Assembly (NCBI GenBank): GCA_016801845.1
Contig: CM028918.1
Coordinates: 21,564,001 to 21,628,000 of the forward strand
Direction: 5' to 3'
Length of the DNA: 64,000 bases
Origin: Polydactylus sextarius
Taxonomy: Eukaryota; Chordata; Actinopteri; Polynemidae
A program made the position numbers and the translations under genes. Within the stretch, counting starts at the first letter, position 1; every line of letters begins with the position of its first letter. Of this stretch, positions 55,700 through 64,000 are shown piece after piece. The notes under the pieces were generated by a model. That model worked only from the letters and a program-made list of their open reading frames with translations, ran no database searches and was not told the origin of the DNA.

Positions 55700-56879
55700 G
55701 CTGCTATAGGATTAGAATGCTGGGGAACTCTGACAACACACTGCTCCTCATCTCTCTGTCCTCACTCCTCTCGTCTCTGTCTCTCCCTCACACTTCATGT
55801 CTAGATATTAATATATTACATATTATTAACACTCATCTGTTCTCTCTCACAGTTGTGTCCACCTCACCCCGTTCTCTTTTTCAGGTAGTTTTGACTCCAG
55901 AGCAGTTAGATTCAAATTCTTTGACATTATTATTATTGTTCTTGTTGTTGTTGTTGTTGTTATTGTAATATTAATTGTAATGATAATTTTGCTTTAACAA
56001 CTACTTGTAAACATCTAGTCTCTATTGTCTCTTCCTGGTCTCCCTCTTTTCTTCCCCCCCTCCAGATGGACCTTCAGTTGAGCCCCCAGCTGTCTACCGT
56101 GATCTCCTGCAGGTCTTCAGTAGAGCCCATGCCCCGTGCCTCCCTCCTCACCGACAATTGACACTGGGCTATTACCCTTCTGGCCAGTACTACCCCGCCC
56201 CAGAGTCGTGTGTACCCTCTGTCGGCAAAGGAGAGTAAGGCAATGGAGGACTACATCTCAGAGGCTCTGTACCAGGGGTACATCCGACTGTCCACCTCTC
56301 CAGCCTTGGCGGTGTTCTTCTTTGTTGAGGAAAAAGGATGGCAGATTATGCCCCTGCATCGACTACTGGGGCCTCAACGACATCACTGTGAAGTACCAAG
56401 TGCTTACAACCTTGTCTATGTATCCGGGAAGGAGACAAGTGGAAGACTGCCTTCAGCACCGCCAGTGGCCACTGGGAGTAACTCGTCATGCCCTTCGGAC
56501 CTGCCAATAGCCCAGCAGTCTTCCATTCGTTCATCAACGACGTGCTGCGCAACATGCTGGGGAGGTTTGTCCTCACCTATATCGACAACGTCCTGGTGTT
56601 CTCCCCAGACCTCCCCAGCCATGTGCAGCAGGCGGGTGCTCTCCCGGCTGCTGGAGCACCAGCTATATGTGAAGGCGGAAAAGTGCTCTTTCCACCAGGT
56701 CACTGTCTCCTTCTTCTGGTTCTGCTGGAGGTTTCTTCCTGTTAAAAGGTAGTTTTTCCTCTCCATTGTCGCCAAGCGCTTGCTCATTGTGGAAATGTTG
56801 GGTTTCTCTGTGTAAAGTGCCTTGAGATAAATGTTTTTATGACCTGGCGCTATATAAATAAAATAAATTGAAATTGAAT
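55700..56879 (+). mobile_element. L2-like LINE 3' region containing a gypsy fragment
   Basis: The left piece (about 55717-56064: CACTTCATGTCTAGATATTA, TCTTCCTGGTCTCCCTC) and the right piece (56713-56879: TTCTGGTTCTGCTGGAGGTT, AAAGTGCCTTGAGATAAATG) match consecutive parts of the L2-like copy at 45395-45960. Between them lies the Ty3/gypsy fragment, replacing about 110 bp of the LINE. The LINE tail abuts the 5' LTR at 56879. Confidence 0.8.
56065..56712 (+). pseudogene. Ty3/gypsy reverse transcriptase fragment
   Basis: The frames code YPLSAKESKAMEDYISEALY, STSPALAVFFFVEEKGW, CIDYWGLNDITVKY, VMPFGPANSPAVFHSFINDV and LTYIDNVLVFSPDL in order. This is the gypsy reverse-transcriptase core from the motif upstream of LNAITVKN-like to past the catalytic box. 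The catalytic YxDD appears as YIDN, and about 30-40 residues between ITVKY and the MPFG segment are scrambled or lost. No protease, RNase H, integrase or LTR accompanies it. Confidence 0.8.
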
Positions 56880-57278
56880 TAATGGGGACAAAAACACTGA
56901 TAGCAACACGGAACACTGTGCTCATGTACATGATACTTGGCGCCTACCCACCCAGGAGACTAATCATCACGAATCACCTGCTAACCAATCCGAATAAGCA
57001 ACTTATGTTTTGTCTTTGTGCAATGCATTTCTTATCTTTGTATAAAACTACTGGGCCAGGGAAAGCTCAGGCAGTCAGACTTCGTGCACTGACACACTCT
57101 GTTGTTGGCAGGGACCGAACTCTGACCCAGAATTCTGTGCTGCTTTATTCATCTACTGCCTATTAAATACATAACTTTGAGACCGAATATCTTCTCCTAG
57201 CCTTCAATTCAAACGAACACGCAGACTGGGCTCACACATAGCCAGAGGAGTTCCATAGTCTGAGCATGCAGTCCAACA
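56879..57278 (+). repeat. 5' LTR, truncated at its start
   Basis: This copy aligns with the 3' LTR from TTAATGGGGACAAAAACACT onward and ends in CCAACA at 57278. The first 70-75 bp present in the 3' LTR are missing, replaced by the LINE tail. It carries a TATAAAA box (57041-57047) within about 30 bp that the 3' LTR lacks, and ATTAAA near 57164 as a possible polyadenylation signal. Confidence 0.82.
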
Positions 57279-57280
57279 AT

Positions 57281-57299
57281 TGGTGACCCCGACGTGATT
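57281..57299 (+). other. Primer binding site, tRNA-Trp type
   Basis: TGGTGACCCCGACGTGATT starts two bases after the LTR. It is the exact complement of the 3' end of vertebrate tRNA-Trp including CCA, as used to prime minus-strand synthesis in some retroviruses. Confidence 0.85.
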
Positions 57300-57387
57300 G
57301 GAGGAGGAGGAGACGTAATGGAGGACGTTTTTGCCACAGTGGACATCTGCAGTTGGATGACAGCAAAAAGGCGCCAATCTACTAAAA

Positions 57388-57394
57388 GGTAAGC
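57388..57394 (+). other. Leader splice donor of the LTR element
   Basis: CTAAAAG followed by GTAAGC (intron starting at 57389) is a consensus donor about 90 bp behind the primer binding site, where retroviral leaders usually have their major splice donor. Confidence 0.55.
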
Positions 57395-57555
57395 AGACAC
57401 CTGTTCTATCAAAAGTTCTGCCATTGGACATTCTAAATTATTGTCATCCAGCCTCAGATTTCCTAGTCAGCAGGAGGTGAATAAAGCTACAATTTGTGCA
57501 TGCGGGTTTAAAGTCCCAGAAAGATTCTTTCCAAAAGCAACAAACACGTGTAAAC

Positions 57556-57683
57556 AAAAGGGGTTAGAGTCCCCTTTTGAAAAAGAGGTTCGAGTCATCT
57601 TTTGAAAAATCAAGGGGTTAGAGTCCCCTTGTACACAGGAGGTTTGAGTCCTCCTGTGTGAAACAGGGGTTAGAGTCCCCTGT
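57556..57683 (+). ncRNA. Array of five T-arm-like hairpins in the retroviral leader
   Basis: Five consecutive hairpins have a constant 7-nt loop. H1 is 57556-57578, stem AAAAGGGG, 8 bp, loop TTAGAGT. H2 is 57581-57603, stem AAAAGAGG, 8 positions with one mismatch, loop TTCGAGT. H3 is 57611-57631, stem CAAGGGG, 7 bp, loop TTAGAGT. H4 is 57633-57659, stem ACACAGGAGG, 10 bp, loop TTTGAGT. H5 is 57663-57683, stem ACAGGGG, 7 bp, loop TTAGAGT. A looser sixth (GGG/CCC around TTTAAAGT) is at 57504-57517. Stems differ between copies but each pairs with itself. The loops fit the tRNA T-loop rule TTCRANT (H2 exactly) closed by G-G/C-C pairs; H2 also nearly matches a pol III B box. Function is unknown; packaging, dimerisation or tRNA mimicry are possible. 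Confidence 0.7.
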
Positions 57684-57989
57684 CAGAAACCTCCGTTTGA
57701 TGTTAACACGTGAGGAAAAAAAAGGGGATCCTTGGTTTTATGTCTATTGTCTTGTCTAAATGTTTATCAAGTGTTGAAGGTCTGTAAATGTTTGCAGACA
57801 GTTAATGATTTTTGTTATTGCTGGACTGTTCCTGAGTTCAATATGACTAGCATTTTAACATAGCAAGTATCCAAAAGATTGCAAAAGTTTCACCAGCATG
57901 TGCCTCGTGGATGTCTGGTATGAGACCGATGGTTAATAGAACAACAAACTCTGTACAAAATGCATGATTCAAGTCCTCATATAACATGT

Positions 57990-58230
57990 AACACACCTAT
58001 TTTGCCCATACCAAAACCTAATTGACATGATGAGTGGAGATTTGTTCAAGATTTACAAGATATAAATAACATTGTTGTACCAACAGCCCCACCTGCCCTC
58101 AAATTTAAAGTACTACACAGGCATTGATCTAAGTTCTGCATTTTTCTCTATTCCATTGCAACCACATAGCTTTTCATTAGTTTTTGTTTGCTTTTACAAT
58201 CAAATGCCATCAATTGACATGGACCAGGCT
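57990..58230 (+). pseudogene. Short retroviral pol (reverse transcriptase) remnant
   Basis: Translated fragments resemble the retroviral reverse transcriptase stretch from the WRFVQDL-type motif to the IDLSSAFFSIP-type motif, which contains the first catalytic Asp. Stop codons and frameshifts break it, and the sequence on both sides no longer reads as pol. It is a deleted, non-functional trace that mainly serves to identify the element as retroviral. Confidence 0.6.
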
Positions 58231-58589
58231 GCTACAGGGCTTTGTTGAGGGTCTGACGGTGTATGCTATAGCGGTGAGAGGTGATTTGCAGAATTTGGAG
58301 TTTTTATACAACGTGGAGTGGAGTGATACAGGCCGTAAACTCAGACAGTTGTCCTTTATTTCATCATATTTCTCCCTTATTTTTCTTGAGGTCATTATAT
58401 TATTATTGTAGTAGTCATTGTGTTTTGCCTTTGATTATGTTTGGATATGCTTCCAGCGTAATAAGGGGGTGCTTGTTCTATGTTTAGAGATCAGGGCTGT
58501 ACCTTGATCTCTGACAACATGGACCCAGATGATGTAGTGGCTAAGGCCTTGGAAGAATATTTTCTGTTATGTTACTTTTATCATCTATT

Positions 58590-59575
58590 TTTTTCTAATT
58601 AGTTTAACCTAGCTCTCACTTTTGCTGATGTGCTTATTTGAACATTGATTTTCTATAATTTCATTTTAAAATAATTTTAAAAATTAGATTTTTTTCTGTT
58701 TACTTTTTTGACATGTTTTTTTTTTTTTGACATGTTTTTTATTGACAGTTGATTATCTTAAATGTTAATTTTGTTTAGAGTAATAGTTTTACTTAATGTT
58801 AGATTTTCTTTGAGGTTTATTTTGAACTTTTAATGGTGAATTTAGATTTGATTTTCTTTTAGGTTTATGTTTGCAATTTATAGTTTTTAGACATCGTTGG
58901 CTTCTTTACTTTTTTTGTTTTTATGACCTATAGTGTTTGATGTTCTTTGCTGTTTGATTTTCAGTTTATTATTTCAATTAAACCTTTTTTTCTCACTGGT
59001 ATTCTTCGAATATTATGATGTTAATTTTATGGTGATTTGTTTAGATCTGTATTTGAGAAAGGGATGTTTTTTTTTTTTGTTGTTTTTTGTTTTTTTAGAT
59101 TTTTATGCTTTAATTGCTTAGATTTTACTTATCTTGATGTAGTTTTAATTTTTAATGAGATTTTGATCATTTTACCCTTGATTATGATATTTGTGATTTG
59201 TTGGTTTTTATTTAAGATTTGATTCTTAGTTGTTTTTTGTTTTTACTTTTGATTTAGGTTATGAGTTTTCAGTTTTAATTTCTATTTTGGTTGTTATTTT
59301 TTGTTGAGTTTTGAGTGTTAGTTTTATGAGTTTTTATTTTGATTGAGTTTTGAGTTTTAATTTTCATTTTGAGTTTTTATTTATTTATTTTTGTTTTGGT
59401 TTGATTTTTTAATTTTTCCTTTTTTAGTTTCTTATTAACTTTTTTCTTTCTTCTGTTTTTCTTTAATGTTGTTTATTTATTTTTAATTTGATTTCTATCC
59501 TTATTCATTTGCTGTAATCATTAGGATTATTTTCTTAGTTTGGTGATTGATATTTTTTGCATTTTCTTCTTATTC
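58590..59575 (+). repeat. T-rich, C-depleted block
   Basis: For about 1 kb the plus strand is dominated by T (36-37 of 60 in the lines counted at 59281-59400) with G around 11-13 and C about 1 per 60. It is a loose run of TTTTGAGTTTTA-like words without a fixed period. It lies inside the LTR element between the pol trace and the 3' internal part. The open frames seen here are artefacts of composition. Confidence 0.7.
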
Positions 59576-59933
59576 TGATGTGGGTGGCAGTAGGCTCATG
59601 TGCACAGGGACATGTTGAGGGACAGGCGTGGTAAAGACGTCTGATGGAAGTGACGTGCTGACAAACTCTCCTTCCTAGAGCAGGGTCAGTGTTTTGGAAG
59701 AGATGAACTGTTGAGCTGTTATGCAGATTCTTATAATCGCCGCCTCAACTTTTAACATCATGAACTTCCCCTGAAGTTTCTGAGGGGTGGTAGGAGAGTT
59801 TTCCCCGTGGGTTTTTCACTCTTGGTAGTGTTTTCCCATGGTTTTTCGCTCCTACCTACATAATCTTTTCTGGTTCACTGTTTGTCTGACATCTTTTTGT
59901 TGGTCTCATTTACATGAGACCAAAAGGGGAATT
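59576..59933 (+). other. 3' internal region of the LTR element with polypurine tract
   Basis: Normal composition returns here. No coding frame was recognised. An inverted word GGTCTCATTTACATGAGACC (59902-59921) forms a perfect 8-bp stem immediately before the polypurine tract AAAAGGGGAA. Confidence 0.55.
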
Positions 59934-60396
59934 TGTGGGATCAGGCCCCACAAGGACACGTCTGCCATATAGTCTACACTAAGCTGAATGACGAGTGACA
60001 TGAAGTTAATGGGGACAAAAACACTGATAGCAGCACGGAACACTGTGCTCATGTACATGATACTTGGCGCCTACCCACCCAGGAGACTAATCATCACGAA
60101 TCATCTACTAACCAATCCGAATAAGCAACCTATGTTTTGTCTTTGTGCACTTTGAGCACTACTGGGCCAGGGAAAGCTTAAGCAGTCAGACTTCGTGCAC
60201 TGACACACTGACACACTGTTGTTGGCAGGGACCGAACTCTGACCCAGAATTCTGTACTGCTTTATTCATCTACTGCCTATTAAATACATAACTTTGAGGC
60301 CGAATATCTTCTCCTAGCCTTCAATTCAAACGAACACACAGACTGGGCTCACACATAGACAGAAGAGTTCCATAGCCTAAGCAGCAAAGTCCAACA
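59934..60396 (+). repeat. 3' LTR, complete (463 bp)
   Basis: It starts TGTGGGATCAGGCCCCACAA right behind the polypurine tract and ends CCAACA, giving the expected TG...CA ends with a short inverted match TGTKGG/CCAACA. It lacks the roughly 30-bp piece with the TATA box found in the 5' copy and has an extra GACACACT duplication near 60200. Such differences show the element is old. Confidence 0.82.
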
Positions 60397-61455
60397 CCCT
60401 TCACACAGAACTTTGGATATACACCATAAAATCTCCCCTTATCACCTAGAACTCTGAGTACGCTTCATTCGGACCCCCTCCTTTCGCCATTTCCAGGACT
60501 GCTGGTAAGGAGGATAATACAGGAACGTTATTTTTTTTTGTTTTTGTTATTCACACCTGGATGAAACCAAGACTTAATTAAGAACCCCATTCAAACAGTT
60601 CCCTCTCAAGTGAAACTATGGAGATTGAGCAATTTACACCTGAGAGGAAACTTCAAATGAACTTCTCTAACATCCTACTCAACATTCACAGACAATTGAC
60701 TGAATCATCTGCTCTTTTCCCCTTCTTTAGAAAACAGGCCCTCTCTTCCTAGGCCATAAAACCTTTATTTGATTGGAGCTTAGCTCGGACCCACTCCGTA
60801 CCACATAGCAGAAGGGTAACTTAATAAAACCTTATAAATTCTCAACCACCCCAAGTCACCAAAGACAATCACAACCACTTATTCTGTGAAAACCCTCAGA
60901 TTTTACGACTTGTTATCGCGAAGTTAAGATTTATACACCATTCGTGTAAACTTTTTATGTGTCAACACTGACATCTAGTGGTTGACTTTAGTCACACACT
61001 CTGAACGATCAATCCAGTCTCAGTGGTTAACAAATAATTCTTAATATTAAATGTTTGCCATTGGTCTAGTTTCATAATATAATCATCGTTATAATATACA
61101 CATAGTATCCAGTCATTTTAAGTTACTGTTCATTTATGCATTCGTGTTATTATATTATGTTATGATGTTATTGTTTGTGTCACATGTTTAATAACCATTT
61201 CCTCCAACAAGATTGCAGTCTATAAAGAAATATCACTGATCACAATTTTATCAAATGTGTAAAAAAGTGTAAACTGAAAGTTTACACTTAATATCAAGTT
61301 GCAAGAGTCACATCATTTGAACATGGTAAAAAGAAAGGAATTCAGATCCTGCGGGAGGTGACTATGTAAAATAGACTTATGCAAAACATAGTTGGTCTGA
61401 ATTTCTCACCAATCAGAAAACAGAGAAATTCAATCCCACCAGTGGGGGCATTGCA
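60397..61455. other. Intergenic, no gene seen
   Basis: No protein, RNA gene or recognisable mobile element was identified. The stretch 60420-60480, just behind the LTR, is not clearly repeated elsewhere in the window. Confidence 0.4.
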
Positions 61456-61595
61456 GAGTTTTTCCTCTCCATTGTCGCCAAGGGCTTGCTCATTGTGGAA
61501 ATGTTGGGTTTCTCTATGTAAATGCCTTGAAATAAATGATGTTTTTATGATATGGCGCTATATAAATAAAACTGAAATGAATTGAATTGAATTAT
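61456..61595 (+). mobile_element. L2-like LINE 3'-end fragment
   Basis: TTTTTCCTCTCCATTGTCGCC, GGCGCTATATAAATAAAACTG and a GAATTGAATTGAATT tail match the 3' end of the family copy at 45830-45960. Only the last 140 bp are present. Confidence 0.8.
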
Positions 61596-62855
61596 ATAAT
61601 CAAATCCACACCCACCTTGGTCAGTTTTGCTGCTCCACATAATAAGACAACAGGCCCTTAATTAAGCTCATTTTCCACTATCATTAAGATGAAAATGATT
61701 GGGGCCAATAGTAGTGTCCCTTCTTCTTATTAGTGATGCAGTGCTTCGCATTGCAAACTATTGTTCTTCTACATGTTTCTTCTGCTTTTTAGTGGTGCTG
61801 TGCTTTGCAGCCCACTATTGACCCCTCGATAGGAAAGCTAAAGTTTGCTGTGTGGTGTGAATAACCAAATAACCGTTCGTCGCACACAGACAAAGAATAC
61901 ACCAAAACATTCAACACAATCAGACTCACTATGCTATTACTTTTCTCTGTGCTATACGAATTATTCGCAAGGTAGTTGTGAATATTTCGTGGAAATTTTC
62001 CCATAGAGAATGAATGGGAAAAGGTGAAAAACATTGCACATTTTCAGCTCTTTTCAAAAATCTGCTGCTCTGGCATACCTTCACCTAGAGGCATCATTCA
62101 AACTTTAAAATGAAGACAAAATTCTCCTGTGTTGATGTGGCATTCAACGTTTTTGCCAGGTTGTATTCTTTTTGATCAGTCACAGATCAATCACCATTAT
62201 CAATTTTGGAGAAATTCAGACTTTATAATGAATGTGTATTGCATGGAGTTTTATGGTGATCATTTTTTTGTAATGACAAATTATACATCAAAACATGCAT
62301 CTTGACCAGAGTATTACTTTTTTACACACACACCCCCACACCCACCCACCCTGCTTTACTTTTTGAATAAATGAGTCCAAGAACTAATCCTGTCCCATTA
62401 TAACATGCACTTTGCCTGTGCCTGTGTGTGCGTGTGTGTTAGTGTTTGTGTGTATCTCTAGTTAGTGAAGCAGCTGCACCTGTGCTCTCTCTCTCTCTGT
62501 CTGTATTTCTCCTTTTAAGAACTTTGAACAGTAATAACGTCATGACAATTGATCACACATAGACAAATGATATATCAAAATGTATGTCTTGGCCAGGCTA
62601 TTAATTTAATATAAGTTTTTATCCAAAACCAAATTTTTCATGACATAATTCTCAAATAAGTGTCAGAATAAGAATCATTCCCCTCCTTCCTTTACTTCCT
62701 TTCCTTCCATAATTCCTTCCTTACTTTCCTTTACTTCTTTTGCTTCCATAATGAAATGATTCGCGATGCTAAATATACTCAGAAATAAATTAGATTTTTT
62801 TCAGAAACTAAATAACATTGAAGATGTAATTAATTCTACTATGATACGTATCTAC
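61596..62855. other. Intergenic DNA with a dispersed fish repeat
   Basis: Phrases such as TTCTTCTGCTTTTTAGTGGTG, TTTGCAGCCCACTATTGACC and CAATCAGACTCACTATGCTA (61770-61935) resemble a repeat common in percomorph fishes. Simple runs include CACACACACCCCCACACCCA near 62323 and (CT)n near 62487-62498. No gene is supported. Confidence 0.35.
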
Positions 62856-62859
62856 TTAT

Positions 62860-63350
62860 TGCAACCATCTTGAAGGGTCGTGCATTGTTTTAAGGTGTTT
62901 GGGGCCCATAGCCTGGTATCTACTGAGTAAAAATGGCATTGGGAGTGGGATTCTTTGAATAATATAAAAACTACTTTTGGTGCAAAAAATGTTAATATCA
63001 CTGGGTGTGTCTAATGGGTGCCATCTACTAGAAGGGTTGTGCATTGGTTTAGGGTGTTTGGGTCCCATAGCCTCATAGTAATTGAGCAAAAATTCCAATA
63101 AATTGTGGTGTACCTTCATAGCCCCATGTAGCCAAAACATGCTGCAAGGTTTGGGGTCCCAAAGTCACTTTATGTGAAAGCTGTTGGAAAAAATGACTTT
63201 TCCACATAGAAAACAATGGTATTTTAATTAAATATTGATATATATTGAAGGGGGCATAACATCCCAATAAACTGTGGTGTCTTACTATTCGCATGTAGCC
63301 TAAGCATTTTGCATTGATTTGGACAACATGTATATATAAAGCATAGAGCT
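62860..63350. repeat. Degenerate tandem repeat, unit roughly 150 bp
   Basis: Two clear units share ATCTTGAAGGGTCGTGCATT / ATCTACTAGAAGGGTTGTGC, GGTGTTTGGGGCCCATAGCC / GTGTTTGGGTCCCATAGCCT and TACTGAGTAAAAAT / AATTGAGCAAAAAT at 62869-62930 and 63023-63092. A further pair, AATAAATTGTGGTGTACCTTCATAG and AATAAACTGTGGTGTCTTAC, is at 63099 and 63267. It is non-coding; the open frame on the minus strand is a by-product of the repeat. Confidence 0.6.
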
Positions 63351-64000
63351 ATTGAAAAAAACAATGCTGTTTGGGCAGTAATTTATGGATGGTGCCTAAG
63401 CTTGTAAGAGCATGGGGTGTGCTCTCTGTACAACACTGAGTGAAGTCAGATAGAGTACACAGCACGATTCTGCGAATATCCAAATATCTGTTGAATATCC
63501 AATGTGAAACTAACTTCACTGCGGTATGGCTGGATTCACACATTCACATTCACATTCACAAGCATGTGAGTGGCCTGTGAACGGCACGGGAGCATGTCAC
63601 TGAGGAAGCTGCACATCTCTTAGCAGGTCCGCCCCTCACAGACACTTTACAAACTTCATTTTATGAGGACAGACTAGATGTGTGCAACAGGTTGCTGTTG
63701 TCACTTTTGGTTTTATAATTGCACAAGATCTGTATTTTGCTTGTACTTTTTCATCTACTGTTGGTACACTGATAGAGAGGGTCCGAATAGCTCCTCCCCT
63801 AGCTCCCCTCCTTGTCTGTGACGATCCCCCACTCCCACTTCCTGTTCTGTTTTCCATATGGAAGTAATCTGTCATCTTATCCCATTATATTTTTGTTAAT
63901 ATATGCCACCCAGTAATTTATTTCTCTGATTTTATTTGTAATTTCTTAGTGTGCATTATTTATGTCATTTGAACAGGTGCGCCATATTCATCTTATGTTT
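63351..64000. other. Intergenic, no gene seen
   Basis: A short CACATT tandem run lies at 63537-63558. The frames in both directions at 63636-63875 oppose each other and neither has a known motif. The window ends without reaching another recognisable gene. Confidence 0.4.

Larger units (their letters stand above)
56879..60396 (+). mobile_element. Endogenous retrovirus-like LTR element, coding region largely lost
   Basis: Two LTR copies flank about 2.65 kb. Next to the 5' LTR is an 18-19 nt primer binding site complementary to tRNA-Trp (57281-57299), then a leader splice donor (57388/57389). The internal part keeps only a short pol remnant at about 57990-58230. It has no long open frame for gag, pol or env. 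A polypurine tract AAAAGGGGAA (59922-59931) precedes the 3' LTR. Retroviral-type pol wording and the tRNA-Trp site suggest a class I (gamma/epsilon-like) endogenous retrovirus; that class call is inference. The element is defective in every gene. Confidence 0.78.

Noticed and set aside
57556..57683. The hairpin array read as a CRISPR array or as tandem tRNA genes
   Set aside because: Repeats are unequal, spacers are absent, and no full tRNA cloverleaf (D and anticodon arms) can be drawn. The context is an LTR element in an animal genome.
58933..59222. Phenylalanine-rich membrane-like open frames
   Set aside because: They result from the T-rich composition of the block and have no start context, conservation or membrane-protein pattern beyond poly-Phe/Leu.
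63636..63875. Opposed open frames near the right edge as a gene
   Set aside because: They overlap on opposite strands, lack known motifs and have no supporting splice structure.

Overview
The window looks like nuclear DNA of a ray-finned (probably percomorph) fish. It holds split vertebrate genes with short GT-AG introns, many Tc1/mariner, hAT and piggyBac remnants, L2-like and L1-like non-LTR retrotransposons, tRNA-derived SINEs and an endogenous retrovirus-like element. No CRISPR, operon or other prokaryotic structure was seen.

Three protein genes can be assembled with splice phases that fit throughout. xrcc3 (+, 1091-3377, 7 coding exons, 348 aa) is a RAD51 paralogue of homologous recombination. 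It sits behind a promoter with three perfect TGACGTCA (CRE) sites. serpina10 (+, 5501-7637, 5 coding exons, 396 aa) is the secreted protein Z-dependent protease inhibitor. ppp4r4 (-, 51266 down to 9038, 25 coding exons, 925 aa) is the HEAT-repeat regulatory subunit 4 of protein phosphatase 4; it runs convergently towards serpina10. SERPINA10 next to PPP4R4 is also the human 14q32.13 arrangement, so this is old synteny. The three genes are unrelated in function and share only location.

The size of ppp4r4 comes from its introns, which are graveyards of nested mobile elements. Intron 24 has a Tc1 inserted in a minisatellite. Intron 22 has a Tc1 and a 300-bp-arm inverted repeat. Intron 12 has an L1-like LINE split by a hAT, plus a piggyBac and two Tc1 copies. 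Intron 11 has an L2-like LINE split by an antisense LINE. Intron 7 has a Tc1 with an L2 tail inside its terminal repeat. Intron 4 has a hAT, and intron 2 has an L2-like LINE, SINEs and a candidate non-autonomous DNA transposon.

Upstream of ppp4r4 (52.6-64 kb) no conserved host gene was recognised. The stretch holds a DUF4806-like gene remnant, a Ty3/gypsy fragment inside an L2-like 3' region, and a gutted endogenous retrovirus-like element (about 56879-60396). That element keeps two LTRs, a tRNA-Trp primer binding site, a leader splice donor, a short pol remnant and a polypurine tract. Its leader carries the most striking signal of the window: five consecutive hairpins (57556-57683) with different but self-complementary stems and a constant 7-nt loop of the tRNA T-loop type. 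A roughly 1-kb T-rich, C-depleted block (about 58590-59575) lies in the same element.
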